A stretch of 64,000 nucleotides of DNA from Roseiarcus sp963770035 (GCA_963770035.1 CAVYON010000005.1:121021-185020), one strand, 5' to 3'. Shown: positions 1 to 10,549, numbered from the stretch's first letter. Notes: generated by a model not told the origin, from the sequence alone. Numbers and translations are program-made.

Positions 1-555
<555 letters not shown>

Positions 556-598
556 CAGAAAACGCCATCCCGCAAGGGATGGCGCTTCCGTTTGCAGG

Positions 599-2367
599 TC
601 AGGCAGGCCCGCTCTGCTCTACCGCTTGCCGACTGCCCTTCTTCGCCTTCGGCTTCAGCGCCGGCTTTGGCTTTGGCTTCGGCTTTGGTTTCGGTTTCGG
701 TTTCGGCTTTGGCTTGGGCTTCGGCTTGGGAGCAGGGGGCCCGGATCCGGCGGTGGTTGCGGCGTGGGCACAGGTGTGCCGGTCTTCAGTGCCTGCAAGA
801 TGCCGTTGCCGTTGGGACTTCCCCACCCGGTGCACGCGTCCCATCCTTTAGCTGCCTTAAAGTCGCCATTATTGCCGGAGTGATGTCGCGAAATGTCCCT
901 GTCTTCGCCGGCGACGGTCTGGTAAAGATTGGGATTCAGAAATCCCACAGGCTTGCCGAGTGACTGGTTGAGCAGCGCGATCAGGCCCGCCCACAGCGGC
1001 GCCACGGCGCTGGTTCCGCCCACGACGAAGCTCGAGCCGTCGGCCTGGACCTGGTATCCGGTAGCGGGATCGGCATCGCCGGCAACGTCGGGCACACCGC
1101 GCCCTTTGAAGCTGCCCGGGTTCCTGGATGGCGGCACATTGGCATTGGCCTGCCAGGTCGGGATGGGGAAGGTATCGCTTACACCGCCGCCGGTCGCGCC
1201 GCCGCTGGAGCCGCCATTCCACACTACTTCCGTGCTAATCGAACCGCCGCTGACGGTAAGGCTGGTGCCGCCGCAGGCCAGCGAGAAGAGGCTGGACGAA
1301 GGGAAGTCCACATGATCATGGCCGTCACCGACGCCATCGTCGGAGCCGTTGTCGCCGGAGGCGCAGCACACGCTCACGCCCAGCGCCGAGGCAGCTTGCA
1401 GGGCGCTGTTGAACGACTGCAGGGACTGCGCCGTCCAACTGGACTCGGGGCCGCCCCAACTGATGGAGATCACCGAAGGCTGGTTGACCTTGTCGGTCGC
1501 CGCCTGGTTGATGGCATCGAGGAAGCCGGCGTCGGTGTTAGGGGCGAAGTACACCACGATGTTCGCGCCTGGGGCCACAGCGCCCACGACCTCGATGTCG
1601 AGCATGACCTCGGTGTCGGGACCGCTGGTGTCGCCGGTGGGCGCATTCTGCGCGCCATCGACCGAGACCGCCACCACGCTGGGCGCAGGAGAGATTCCCA
1701 GGCCGTTGAAATAGGTGTTGAGATCGGTTTGGGTGAAGCCGCCGCCGAGCTCGACGATGGCAACCGTCTGGCCTTTGCCGTTAATCCCGGTGGGAAAGCT
1801 GTAGGCGCTGGCAATCTGGAGCGGAGTGAACGACGTGGACGCCGCCGGCACCACGTGGGGATTTGCCGTGGAGCTGTTGGCGATGCGGAAGTGGGTCTTG
1901 GCCTGGGGCCGGTTGTCCAGCCCGAGAACGCTTTGGACCACGCCGCTCAACTCGGCCGGAATATTGACGGGCCCAGTACGCCCACGATACGTGCACCCCT
2001 CATATTGGTACATCGCAAAAGACACCTGGAAGGCCTTGGCGAAAGCATCGCAGGTGCCGGTCAGCATGACGGTGCGCGCAGCCAGGTTCACCTGGGAGAC
2101 CGCCAGTGCGTTGGCGGCAGCGAAGGCTTGCAGCTTCTGCACGTCGGCAGGATCGGCACCATAGCGAGCTTCGAGCTCGTCACGCGAGAGGCGCTTGCCG
2201 CTGGCGACGACGTCGGCCAAGGAAGCCTGGTTCTTCGCGGCAGCGCGTGGTCGCACAACCACCGTCACCTGCATCAGTTGGTTGGGATCACAGGGACCGG
2301 TTTGGGTTGCGCCGGGCATGGGCTGGCGCTCGCTGCCGGGGAGCTTTACGTATTTGTCGAAAGCCAT
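599..2367 (-). CDS. S53 family peptidase (pro-kumamolisin/sedolisin)
   Basis: Serine-carboxyl peptidase, usually active at acid pH. An N-terminal activation domain (about residues 25-160) precedes the catalytic domain. The sedolisin catalytic set is visible: E253 and D257 in DTEVMLDIE, the oxyanion-hole D339 in ASGDNG, and S453 in GGTSAVAP. A C-terminal Ca2+-site region reads GWDACTGWGSPNG. The start ATG at 2365-2367 has GAGGA six bases upstream. No signal peptide is evident, as in kumamolisin itself. Near 738-742, a run of five G (C on the coding strand) seems to carry one extra base. Without correction the tail is Ser/Arg/Gln-rich and stops at 655; with it, the protein continues into a long Pro-Lys dipeptide repeat and stops at 599. 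No neighbour suggests a specific substrate. Confidence 0.9.
663..730. repeat. Hexanucleotide repeat coding a Pro-Lys tail
   Basis: About eleven degenerate copies of a 6-base unit (ggcttt/ggtttc/ggcttc on the plus strand) lie in the 3' end of the S53 peptidase gene. In the corrected minus-strand frame every unit encodes Pro-Lys. The uncorrected frame gives Ser-Arg/Ser-Gln. The regular third-position variation (t/c) keeps Pro-Lys unchanged, which favours the Pro-Lys frame as the selected one. Such tracts expand and contract by slippage. Confidence 0.8.
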
Positions 2368-2525
2368 AAGGGTTCCTCAAGATTGCGTGATGACGCGTTT
2401 GTTATTCACAGGTGCTGTCCGCTGCGACCAAAACCATTCGTGCCGCTGCCGAACTGAAGCCCGGCGCTTCCACCGCAAGGCAAGACACCCACTTAGCCGA
2501 CACCCATCATAACGCGCAACCGGTC

Positions 2526-2890
2526 TCACTGGCCTTTCATCTTTTCTTTGACGGTGTGGGCCAGTTTCTCGATCTCGTCCGCCTTCTTGATGACGTCGAC
2601 CGACAGGGTGTGCTCATTGGTCTTGTCCACGTACTGCTTGAGTTCAGTGGCCAGCTCCAGCAGCTTTTCCGTGTCCTTCTTAAGGTCTCGCTCGCGTTTG
2701 GCATTCTCCTGCTTGGCCAATTGGCGCTGCTGTTTGGCCTCCCAGGCGGCGTCGCTGGGGTTTGCGGCGGGGCCGCCTGAGGCAGGGTCTGCTGCGCTGG
2801 ACTGAATGTCCCGAACAGCAAGCTCAGGAAACATACAGCAGCGATGAGAGTCTTCCTAGTGGCAAATGGCACATCGGCAGCGTGTTTCAT
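2526..2890 (-). CDS. Small exported charged coiled-coil protein
   Basis: Unnamed protein of about 120 residues. The upstream frame begins at ATG 2888-2890 with a signal peptide (positive start, then a hydrophobic core around LIAAVCFLSLLFGTF and an Ala-type cleavage region). A second frame, joined by a single-base slip near 2770-2800, carries a Lys/Glu-rich helical region with repeated KK/EK pairs (AKQQRQLAKQENAK, then LKKDTEKLLELATELKQYVDK) to the stop at 2526. The charged region looks like a coiled coil in the periplasm. I do not recognise a named family. The start region faces the promoter of the divergent MscS gene. Confidence 0.6.
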
Positions 2891-2991
2891 AGGAATAGCC
2901 AGATTATATGCCGCGGGATTATGAAACATGGAGATGCGGCGCAGCCGTGTGGCCGCATCGCTGGGAGTCCGATTGCTATAATCCGCGACAA

Positions 2992-3920
2992 ATGCTATCC
3001 GCAATTTTCTATCGCTTGCACGCTCTGGCGCTGGCCCCGAACGGTCAGAAACACAGTCTTCTACAGCTGCTGGATGACTGGAGCGATGACAGCTTCGAGT
3101 TTCTGCGCTATCGGGTGCCGAGAATCATCGCGGTGCTGCTGATCGCGTTCGTGCTGACGCGCTTGCTGAAGCTGGTGTCGCGGCACTTGAGCGAGATGAG
3201 CAATCGCAGCGGTCTGCCTTCGGCGGTGCGCGCGCAGCAGCTGCGAACGTTGTCGAGCGTCATTTACAGCGTCGGGGTGGCCGTCATCCTGTTTCTGGCG
3301 GCCATGCAGATCCTGCCGCTGCTGGGCATCAACATGGGGCCGCTGCTGGCCAGCGCGGGGATCGCCGGACTGGCGATAGGCTTTGGCGCTCAGACGCTGG
3401 TGCGGGACTTCATCAACGGCTTCCTTATTCTGGTGGAGAACCAGTACGACGTGGGCGATACGGTCCGAGTCGCGGGAGTGCAGGGTGTGGTGGAGGCGAT
3501 GACGCTGCGCCGCACCGTCTTGCGGGATGACAGTGGAGCGCAGCATAGCGTCCCCAGCAGCGAGATCAAGGTGGTCACCAACCTCACGCGCGACTGGACG
3601 CAGCTACCACTGCACATTTCGGTGGCCTACGGCGCCGACACGCGACAAGGTCATTAGACTTCTGCAAGCCGTGGGCGAAGACCTGAGCGCGCGATCCGGC
3701 GTTCGCCGACATAGTGGTGGCGACGCCGCAGGTTCCCGGCATCGAAAAGGTCAGTGGCAGCGAGGTGGAGTACCTGATGCTGGTGAAGACCAAGCCGGGC
3801 TCGCAATATGCGGTGAGCCGCGAGCTGCGCCGCCGTATCAAGGCGAGCTTCGAGAAGAATGGGATCGAGCCGGGAAATCCGAACCGGCTGTATGTGGTGG
3901 ACGCGCCGAAACCGGGATAG
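2992..3920 (+). CDS. MscS-family mechanosensitive channel
   Basis: Small-conductance mechanosensitive channel that releases solutes under hypo-osmotic stress. The first frame (from ATG 2992) has transmembrane helices, a glycine/alanine-rich pore helix (ASAGIAGLAIGFGAQTLVRD) followed by the beta-domain signature NGFLILVENQYDVGDTVRV. After about 3640 the reading moves to the next frame and again near 3700, each explained by one extra base. The C-terminal alpha/beta domain then reads through VEYLMLVKTKPGSQY to the stop at 3918-3920. About 308 residues after correction, close to the 280-300 usual for short MscS proteins. An ATG-less upstream extension to 2908 is possible but would cross the divergent promoter region. 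Confidence 0.85.
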
Positions 3921-3941
3921 CCGCACGAACGGTTGAGTTGT

Positions 3942-4262
3942 TCAGGTTGTCAGGTTGTAGATCAGGCCGAACGGATCTTTCACATAGCAGCGTGGGAAGT
4001 CGGGCTCATCCTTGACGACCTCGCAGCCATTTTTTGTCAGCCTGCGCCTGGCTTCATCGACATTGTCGACGGTCACTTCGAACACCGGCCCACCCAGCGA
4101 CGGTCCGCGCTCAATGAAGAGGTTGATGTGCGGGCCGTGGAGGCTGATCATATGCGGCTTCTCGTCCGTGATCTCGAATCCGAGTTGCTTGACGTAGAAG
4201 GCTGCCGCGCTTTTGGGATCCTGCGCCTGAATCAGAATATCGGTGCCAAACTTGTTCGGCAT
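3942..4262 (-). CDS. VOC-superfamily (glyoxalase/bleomycin-resistance fold) protein
   Basis: A 106-residue single-domain vicinal oxygen chelate protein with the paired beta-alpha-beta-beta-beta modules expected for the fold (N-half ending in HINLFIERG, C-half VFEVTVDNVDEARRRL and a terminal CYVKDPFGLIYNL). The DPFG motif near the C-terminus is typical. Enzymatic activity cannot be assigned from sequence. The ATG at 4260-4262 has GAGAGG a few bases upstream. The gene lies 19 bases downstream of the beta-hydroxyacid dehydrogenase on the same strand, so the two are probably cotranscribed. Confidence 0.8.
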   Translation of the reverse strand: MPNKFGTDILIQAQDPKSAAAFYVKQLGFEITDEKPHMISLHGPHINLFIERGPSLGGPVFEVTVDNVDEARRRLTKNGCEVVKDEPDFPRCYVKDPFGLIYNLTT

Positions 4263-4281
4263 GTTGGTCCTCTCGTCAACG

Positions 4282-5158
4282 CTATTTTGGCTGGCCGCCG
4301 AGCCCGGCCCACTTCTCCAGCAAGGCGAGGGTCACGGCGTAGTCGAGATCGTCCCAGCCTTCTTCGCTTGAGAGCTCGTAGATCTCGTCCACGGTTTCCA
4401 GCGCCGGCAGCTTGACGCGATGCTCCTTGGCGGCGTCGAGCATCATGTGGATGTCCTTGTGCATGAGGCGCAGCGGGAAGTTGGGCGAGTAGTCGCGGCG
4501 CAGCACGAAGGGCGCTTTGTAATCCACCACGCCGGAGCGCACCATCGACGCCTGGATCAACTCGATCAGCTTGTGGGAATCGACACCCAGCTTCTGCGAG
4601 AGGGTGAAGGCCTCGGCAAAGCCCTCGTAGATGAGGGCGATCATCAGGTTCATGCAGAGCTTGGCGGACTGGCCCTTGCTGGTTTCGCCAATGTGGATCA
4701 CCAGCTTGCCCATGGCCTTGAACAGCGGCTGAAGATATTCGACAGGCTCGGGTGCGCCGCCGACGATGAAGATGAGCTGCGCGTTCTCGGCGCCGATCTT
4801 GGAGCCGGTCACGGGAGCGTCCACCCAATGCACGCCGCGCGCGTTCACTTTCTCAGCGAAGCGCAGCGTTGCCGAAGGCGAGATGGTGCTGGAATCCACG
4901 ACAATCATGCCCTCGCGCAGCGACTGCTCAGCGCCATCGGCGGCGAACATGACGCGTTCCACGCCGGCGGTGTCGGCCACGCAGATCCAGACCACCTCGG
5001 CTTCCAGCGCGGCATCAGCCGGTGAGACAGCAGTGCGGGCCCCATCCACATGCTGACGGGCCGTGCGGTTCCACACCGAAACTTCATGTCCAGCTTTAAC
5101 CAGGTTGGCAGGCCATGGGCCGTCCCATGATGCCCAAACCGAGGAAGGCGATCTTCAT
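4282..5158 (-). CDS. NAD(P)-dependent beta-hydroxyacid dehydrogenase (3-hydroxyisobutyrate/glyoxylate reductase type)
   Basis: Member of the 6-phosphogluconate/3-hydroxyisobutyrate dehydrogenase superfamily; such enzymes reduce small aldehydes (glyoxylate, succinic semialdehyde) or oxidise beta-hydroxyacids. The start ATG 5156-5158 has AAGGAG upstream and opens a Rossmann motif GLGIMGRPMA. The second signature DAPVTGSKIGAE and the active-site region GETSKGQSAKLCMN, with the conserved Lys, are present. The rest is the all-helical dimerisation domain. One extra base near 5112 breaks the frame between RPMA and ANLVKAGHEV. About 291 residues after correction, the normal size. Substrate is uncertain; the GLYR-like motif set is my reason for leaning towards an aldehyde reductase. 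Confidence 0.82.
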
Positions 5159-5281
5159 GCGTGTCTCCTTGTGCCCAACCTCTGATTTAAGCTGAGTAGC
5201 AAGGTAAGGTCAAGCAAGGTTTGAGTGGCACCCGCACGGCGCATCGCGGGAGGCGCGAGCAGCGTCTAATGTTCAGCACTC

Positions 5282-6167
5282 ATGTTAGGCATCACAATTC
5301 GACGCAAGGCCAAGCAATTTGGGACGCTGGTGCGGCATTCTGCCGTGACCAAGCGTACCGGCGTCACCCGAAAGCCGATACCCGCCCGCCGTGGCGAGCT
5401 AGGGAGTAACCTTTATCGGACATTCCAGCTTTTTTCTGCAAATCGGTGGGAAGAACATCCTGGTTGACCCGAACTTCGCCCGCTGGATCTTCGTGCTGAA
5501 GCGCCTGCGACGCCCCGGACTGCGGCTGCGCGACCTGCCGCCCATTGATGCGGTGCTGGTTTCGCATGCGCACTTCGACCACCTGCACCGGCCATCGTTG
5601 CGCGCGATCGCATGGTTCACCCGGCGCAAGTCGGGCAAGCGGCCGACCATCATTGTGCCGAAAAACGTTCGCGACTTGGTCAGCGATCTGGGCTACGGCC
5701 GCATCGTCGAGCTGGACTGGTGGGAGAGTTTTCAGCTGGGCGGCATAGAGATCACGCACACTCCATCGCGACATTGGGGCGCGCGCATCGTGCGCGACGT
5801 GCATCGCGGCTATGGTGGATTTGTGCTGCGGACGGGCAAACATTCGCTTTATCACGCCGGCGACACCGCGTATTTTGATGGCTTCCACGAGATCGGCGAG
5901 AGGCTTAAGCCGGAGATTGCGCTGCTGCCGATTGGCGCTTATCATCCCGATTCATTTCGCAGAGTGCACACCAGCCCGGAAGACGCGGTGCAGGCTTTTG
6001 TGGACCTGGGCGCGCGCTGGATGGTCCCGATGCATTACGGGACGTTTCGGCTGTCGTACGAGCCGGTGGAGGAGCCGGTGCAGCGTCTGAAGGCTGAGGC
6101 CCGGCGGCGCGGCATCGAGAAGAAGATCTGCGTGCTGGAAGAGGGCGTGACGAAGTTCTTTGAGTAG
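5282..6167 (+). CDS. Metallo-beta-lactamase-fold hydrolase (COG2220, UlaG/NAPE-PLD-like)
   Basis: Predicted metal-dependent hydrolase of about 294 residues. The metal-site motif HAHFDH follows DAVLVS, with further ligands in SRHWGAR, HAGDTAYFDG and MHYGTF. This order matches COG2220 proteins that act on phosphodiester or lactone substrates; the actual substrate is not predictable. The N-terminal part is in frame 2 from ATG 5282 (Lys/Arg-rich start) and the rest is in frame 3 after one extra base near 5400-5405; the junction restores a GHSSFFLQIGG strand typical of the family. Start choice is uncertain because no good ribosome site precedes 5282. It stands alone, with a repeat element downstream. 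Confidence 0.8.
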
Positions 6168-6178
6168 CTTGTGCCTGG

Positions 6179-6320
6179 GTGGAGCAGACCTTTAGGCCTG
6201 CAGCCAGCCAGGTCGACTGCTCACACGTCAGCCGATGAGGTCCTGAAATGCCCTCGTCGGCTGACGCTATAATCTCTCATCAGGTCGCGTACGCAGGCCT
6301 AAAGGCCTGCTCCACCCGAA
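6179..6320. repeat. Nested inverted-repeat element
   Basis: Outer arms at about 6180-6203 and 6294-6317 are reverse complements of each other with one mismatch (core gtggagcaggcctttaggcc). Each arm is itself palindromic around aggcctttaggcct. Between them, cgtcagccgatgagg and ccctcgtcggctgacg form an inner hairpin of about 15 pairs with a short loop. The whole ends 12 bases before the GTG start of the next gene. It resembles a MITE-like or REP-like intergenic element. Confidence 0.75.
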
Positions 6321-6331
6321 CTGGAGGCACT

Positions 6332-6658
6332 GTGAAGAGGATTGCTGTTGGATTATTGATGACGCTGTTGCTGGCCGCTATTGCTGTGGCTGCCGACACC
6401 TACCAGACTGGCAAAGTCGTGAAGTGGGACAACAGCACCTACCCTGATGGAAAAAAGACGAAGGGCTGGATCGTGTACCAGGTGCAGGGCGACAACATGA
6501 TGTACTCCGTCGCCCGCCACAAGGAAACCAAGCCGCAGATGCAGCCCGGCGAGTCGGTGCAATATCACGTGAAGGGCGCCCAGATGGCGATCATCAACGG
6601 GAAAGGCAAGAAAACCGAGTACCAGATTGTGGGGCAGCAGCAGGCGCCGGCGCAATGA
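6332..6658 (+). CDS. Small exported hypothetical protein
   Basis: Hypothetical protein of 108 residues. I place the start at GTG 6332, with GGAGG at 6323-6327, because it opens a clean signal peptide (VKRIAVGLLMTLLLAAIAVAA) while the longer reading would begin inside the repeat element. The mature part is about 87 residues, beta-rich and basic (KKTKGWIVYQVQGDN, a GESVQYHVKGAQM stretch). I do not recognise a family. The gene is flanked by repeat sequence on both sides. Confidence 0.65.
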   Translation: MKRIAVGLLMTLLLAAIAVAADTYQTGKVVKWDNSTYPDGKKTKGWIVYQVQGDNMMYSVARHKETKPQMQPGESVQYHVKGAQMAIINGKGKKTEYQIVGQQQAPAQ

Positions 6659-6848
6659 GCATTTAGCGGTCAGCACTCAGCATTCAGCATTCAGTCAAAA
6701 AGCTGGGACCTACATCGACATTTGTAGCTGAACTCCGATGGCTGACAGCTGAGGGCTAGAAAAAGCAGGTCTCTCGACTCGGACTGAAGTCCTCGCTCGG
6801 GATGACAGACCGACCTTCTGGCGAACTGCGAAAGGCGAAGAGCGAGCA
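6659..6848. repeat. Intergenic low-complexity repeats
   Basis: Between two convergent genes. It holds direct repeats of cagcactcagcattcagc type (about 6667-6693), and near 6770-6812 an imperfect inverted segment around gactgaagtc within a ctcgactcg...ctcgctcggg context. No coding signal was seen. Confidence 0.55.
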
Positions 6849-7997
6849 CTAATCCAGCGCCTGCTCCAGGTCCGCGATCAAGTCCCCCACATCCTCGATA
6901 CCCACTGAAATTCGAACCATGCCGTCGGTGAGGCCGATGGCCTTTCTTCCCTTCTCTCCGATGGCGGCATGGGTCATGCTCGCCGGATGCGAGATTAGCG
7001 TTTCGACTCCGCCGAGCGATTCGCCCATGGTGCACAGGCGTACGCGCTTCAGCAGGCGTTTGGCGTTGCCGAGCGAGCCGGTCTCAAAGGTAATCATGGA
7101 GCCGAAGCCGGTCATCTGGCGGCACGCCAACTCGTACTGGGGATGGCTAGGGAGTCCGGGATAGAAGACCCGCTCCACTTTGCGATGACGGCTGAGGAAA
7201 TCGGCCATGACACGGCCGCTCTCGTCGTGCTGTTTCATGCGGACGGCCAGCGTCTTGGTGCCGCGCAGCACCAGCCAGCACTCGAACGGCGACAGGATCG
7301 CCCCCACTGCTTTCTGGATGAAGGCCAGCTTCTCGGCCTGGTCGGAAGTCGTGCAGACCAGCACCCCGCCGAGGCCATCGCTGTGTCCGTTGAGGAACTT
7401 GGTGGTGGAGTGCATCACGATGTCGGCGCCGAACTTGATGGGCTGCTGGAAATAGGGCGACATGAAGGTGTTGTCGACGACAACCTCGCAGCGCCGCTTA
7501 TGGGCGATGGTACTCACGGCGGCGATGTCGGTGAGGCCCATCAGCGGATTGGTGGGCGTCTCGATGTAAACGTAGCGCGTGTTCTTGCGAATGGCGCGCT
7601 CGACGTTACGCGGGTCGGAAGTGTCGACGTAGGTGAATTCCAGGCCGAAGTTCGCCATCACCTGGTTGAACAGGCGGGGCACGCCTCCGTAAAGGTTGTT
7701 GGAGGCGACGACGTGATCGCCGGACTTCATCAGCTGGCACAGAGCGCCCACGGCCGCCATGCCGCTGGAGAAAACCGGCGCAGCGATACCGCCCTCCAAT
7801 GAGGCAAGGTTCTGCTCCAACCGGGTACGGGTGGGATTGCCGGCGCGCGAGTAGTCATAGCCCTTGGTCTTGCCCAGTTCTTCCTGGGCGTAGGTGGAGG
7901 TGGCAAAGATCGGCGGAGCTACGGCCCCGGTGGACGGATCGGGATCGTTGCCGACATGGATGGCGCGAGTGGCAAAACCGGCACTGTTCTTAAGCAT
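6849..7997 (-). CDS. Cystathionine gamma-synthase/gamma-lyase (PLP-dependent)
   Basis: Cys/Met metabolism PLP enzyme of 382 residues. The PLP-binding lysine lies in MHSTTKFLNGHSD (about residue 200), with upstream PLP contacts in YSRAGNPTR and SSGMAAV and the specificity loop SLGGVETLISHPASMTHA near the C-terminus. It either condenses an activated homoserine with cysteine (MetB) or cleaves cystathionine to cysteine (lyase); the sequence alone does not settle this. Pairing with a cysteine synthase/cystathionine beta-synthase-like gene upstream on the same strand suggests reverse transsulfuration. I choose ATG 7995-7997 over TTG 8006; no good Shine-Dalgarno site is visible because the repeat array begins directly upstream. 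Confidence 0.9.
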   Translation of the reverse strand: MLKNSAGFATRAIHVGNDPDPSTGAVAPPIFATSTYAQEELGKTKGYDYSRAGNPTRTRLEQNLASLEGGIAAPVFSSGMAAVGALCQLMKSGDHVVASNNLYGGVPRLFNQVMANFGLEFTYVDTSDPRNVERAIRKNTRYVYIETPTNPLMGLTDIAAVSTIAHKRRCEVVVDNTFMSPYFQQPIKFGADIVMHSTTKFLNGHSDGLGGVLVCTTSDQAEKLAFIQKAVGAILSPFECWLVLRGTKTLAVRMKQHDESGRVMADFLSRHRKVERVFYPGLPSHPQYELACRQMTGFGSMITFETGSLGNAKRLLKRVRLCTMGESLGGVETLISHPASMTHAAIGEKGRKAIGLTDGMVRISVGIEDVGDLIADLEQALD

Positions 7998-8008
7998 AGG
8001 AAGCAAGA

Positions 8009-8416
<408 letters not shown>

Positions 8417-8488
8417 GAATTCACCACAGAAGCAAGAGAACAGTCAAAAGGGTTTCTCTGTGTTCTCTGTGCCTCTGTGGTGAATACG
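8417..8488. repeat. Inverted closing segment of the tandem array
   Basis: Partial fifth unit followed by sequence reading ctctgtgcctctgtggtgaat (about 8466-8486), the reverse complement of the ttcaccacagaggcac block that opens unit 1. The array is therefore bounded by inverted copies of the same block. This can fold with any unit and may act as a terminator for cysK, whose stop codon is at 8489. Confidence 0.7.
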
Positions 8489-9436
8489 TTATTCATTGAA
8501 GTGGAAAATGTTTTTGGACAGGTAGCGCTCGGCAGAATCGGGGATGATGGTGGCCACCCGCTTGCCGGGACCGAGACGCCGGGCGATGCCAATCGAGGCG
8601 AAGACGTTAGCGCCCGCGCTCGACCCGGCGAGTACGCCTTCGATCGCAGCCAGTTTTTTCACCATATCGAAGGCGTCATGATCGTTGACGGCGATGACCT
8701 CGTCGGCCAGCGACAGATCGCAGGTCGACGGGATGAAGCTGGCGCCAATGCCTTCTACCTCGTGCTCTCCTTTGGGGCCGCCACCGAGCACCGAACCCTG
8801 GGTCTCGACCACGATCGCCAGAGCCTTCGGATTGCGCTCTTTCAGGTAACGCGCCACGCCAGTAAACGTTCCACCCGTACCTGCCCCGATGACGACGGCA
8901 TCGATCTGTCCGCCGAGCTGCTCATAAAGCTCGCGGGCGGTGGTCTCGTAGTGGAAGTCGGGATTGGCCTGGTTCTCGAACTGTCCGGCGACGAAAGAGT
9001 TCGGAGTCCGGGCGGCGCGCTCTTTCACGTAAGTGATGGCGCCTTGCATGCCGTCGGCTTGAGGAGTCCGAATGACCTCAGCGCCCAGCGCCTCCATGAG
9101 CGTGACTTTTTCCTGTGAGAAACCTTCCGGGACGGCCAGCACCGTTTTGTAGCCGCGTCCCGATCCGATCAACGCCAAGCCCACGCCGGTATTGCCGGCG
9201 GTCGCCTCGAAAATGGTGGCCCCTGGCAACAGAGTGCCCGCCCGTTCGGCCTTGGTGATCATGCCGAGCGCGGCGCGGTCCTTGATGCTTCCACCCGGAT
9301 TCAGGTATTCGAGCTTGGCATAAACGTCGGCGCTGTTGGGAGGAACAATCTTGCGGAGATGAAGGATAGGGGTCTCGCCGACCAGTTCGGTGATGTCTTC
9401 GGCGACCCCGAGGGACGCCATTTCAGCAATCTTCAT
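8489..9436 (-). CDS. Cysteine synthase / cystathionine beta-synthase-like PLP enzyme
   Basis: Fold-type II PLP enzyme of 315 residues, lacking a C-terminal CBS pair. The Schiff-base lysine is in NPGGSIKDRAA (about residue 52). The phosphate loop region reads GAGTGGTFTGVARYLK and the substrate loop EATAGNTGVGLA, where Ala replaces the Ser of the usual TSGNTG. SSAGAN near the C-terminus is also typical. It makes cysteine from O-acetylserine or cystathionine from serine and homocysteine; with the neighbouring gamma-synthase/lyase the second role is plausible. ATG 9434-9436 is preferred to TTG 9442, with AAGG upstream. Confidence 0.9.
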   Translation of the reverse strand: MKIAEMASLGVAEDITELVGETPILHLRKIVPPNSADVYAKLEYLNPGGSIKDRAALGMITKAERAGTLLPGATIFEATAGNTGVGLALIGSGRGYKTVLAVPEGFSQEKVTLMEALGAEVIRTPQADGMQGAITYVKERAARTPNSFVAGQFENQANPDFHYETTARELYEQLGGQIDAVVIGAGTGGTFTGVARYLKERNPKALAIVVETQGSVLGGGPKGEHEVEGIGASFIPSTCDLSLADEVIAVNDHDAFDMVKKLAAIEGVLAGSSAGANVFASIGIARRLGPGKRVATIIPDSAERYLSKNIFHFNE

Positions 9437-9695
9437 GAGCAACCTTGAGAGGAATAACGTTCAAGGGTACGTGAAGCGGAATGAGTCGGTCAACGCAAGT
9501 GTGGCAGCCGTGTTGAATATTGAGATCGCGACGGGGACAAGACCAGCATGAGCCACGGATTGACACGGATCTTTCCGGGTAAGCGTGATGGAAGAAGTTG
9601 AGGATCGGTGTGAATCCGGGGCCGAAGCTTTTTCTTCCGAAGTTCCTCGGCTCACGCTTATCATCATAGGTCGGCTACACCAAGGAGAACCATCG

Positions 9696-10493
9696 ATGTC
9701 CAGCCGTAAGGTTGCGGTCGCGGGTCTATTGACACTTCTGGTTTTTGCAGGCTCTACCTGGGCACAGGCTGGCGCCACTCAGGCGATGATCACCGGCACC
9801 ATCACCTACCGCGAGCGGATGGCGCTGCCTCCCAACGCGGCCATCGACGTCCGACTGGAAGACGTGTCGCAGCAGGACGCGCCAGCGAAGCTGATGGGGG
9901 AGAACATTTTCGCGGCTGCGGGAAAACAAGTGCCGATTCCCTTCCAGCTTTCGTACAATCCGGCGGACATCAATCCGGCGCACAGCTATAGCCTCCGCGC
10001 CAACATCAGCGTGAACGGCCAGATGACATTCACCTCGACGACAGCCTATCCGGTACTGACAAACGGTGCGCCATCACAGGTCAATATCGTGCTGCAGAAG
10101 GCACCGGCACCGCCTCCGGCGAGCCCATCCGGCAAGAAGCTGCTGGGGACGCGCTGGCTACTCACTCAGCTCAACGGCAAGCCGGCGATTCCCGGCATGG
10201 GCGACAAGGTGGCTTACCTGGTACTTCATCACGAGCAGTACCGGGTTTCCGGCTCAGGAGGCTGCAACACGCTGGCAGGATCCTACGTGTTAGAGCAGAG
10301 TGCGCTGCAAATCACGCCGGGGGCGTCGACCATGATGGCGTGTTCGCCCGAGGTGATGCAGCAGGAGCAGAACTTCATCCAGGCGCTGGGGACGACGACC
10401 ACCTACCACATCCAGGGAACAACGCTGGAGTTGCTCAACGGGACGCAAGTGCTGGCGACCTTTCAGGCACAGAAGAAGGTAGGAGCGTTCTAG
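9696..10493 (+). CDS. YbaY-domain plus META (HslJ-like) domain exported protein
   Basis: Exported envelope protein of 265 residues. Start ATG 9696 has AAGGAG at 9682-9687. A signal peptide (VAVAGLLTLLVFAGSTWAQA) is followed by a YbaY-like beta domain (ITGTITYRERMALPP to about residue 125), a proline-rich linker (APAPPPASPSG) and a C-terminal META domain beginning LLGTRWLLTQLNGKP, with the characteristic SGSGGCNTLAGSY and a late MMACSPEVMQQEQNF. META proteins include HslJ of E. coli, linked to envelope stress and novobiocin resistance; the role here is inferred only from the fold. It is transcribed towards the VWFA gene 3' end. Confidence 0.8.
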   Translation: MSSRKVAVAGLLTLLVFAGSTWAQAGATQAMITGTITYRERMALPPNAAIDVRLEDVSQQDAPAKLMGENIFAAAGKQVPIPFQLSYNPADINPAHSYSLRANISVNGQMTFTSTTAYPVLTNGAPSQVNIVLQKAPAPPPASPSGKKLLGTRWLLTQLNGKPAIPGMGDKVAYLVLHHEQYRVSGSGGCNTLAGSYVLEQSALQITPGASTMMACSPEVMQQEQNFIQALGTTTTYHIQGTTLELLNGTQVLATFQAQKKVGAF

Positions 10494-10549
10494 CGGTTGC
10501 GGTTCGAAGGGTCCATGTGAAACGCCCGTACGGGGCTGCGGGCTAAGTT

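Noticed and set aside
1312..2457. Long plus-strand open frame (381 residues) opposite the S53 peptidase
   Set aside because: It is the antisense of a gene with all catalytic residues; product is Arg/Gly/His-rich with no family signal. High G+C makes such frames common.
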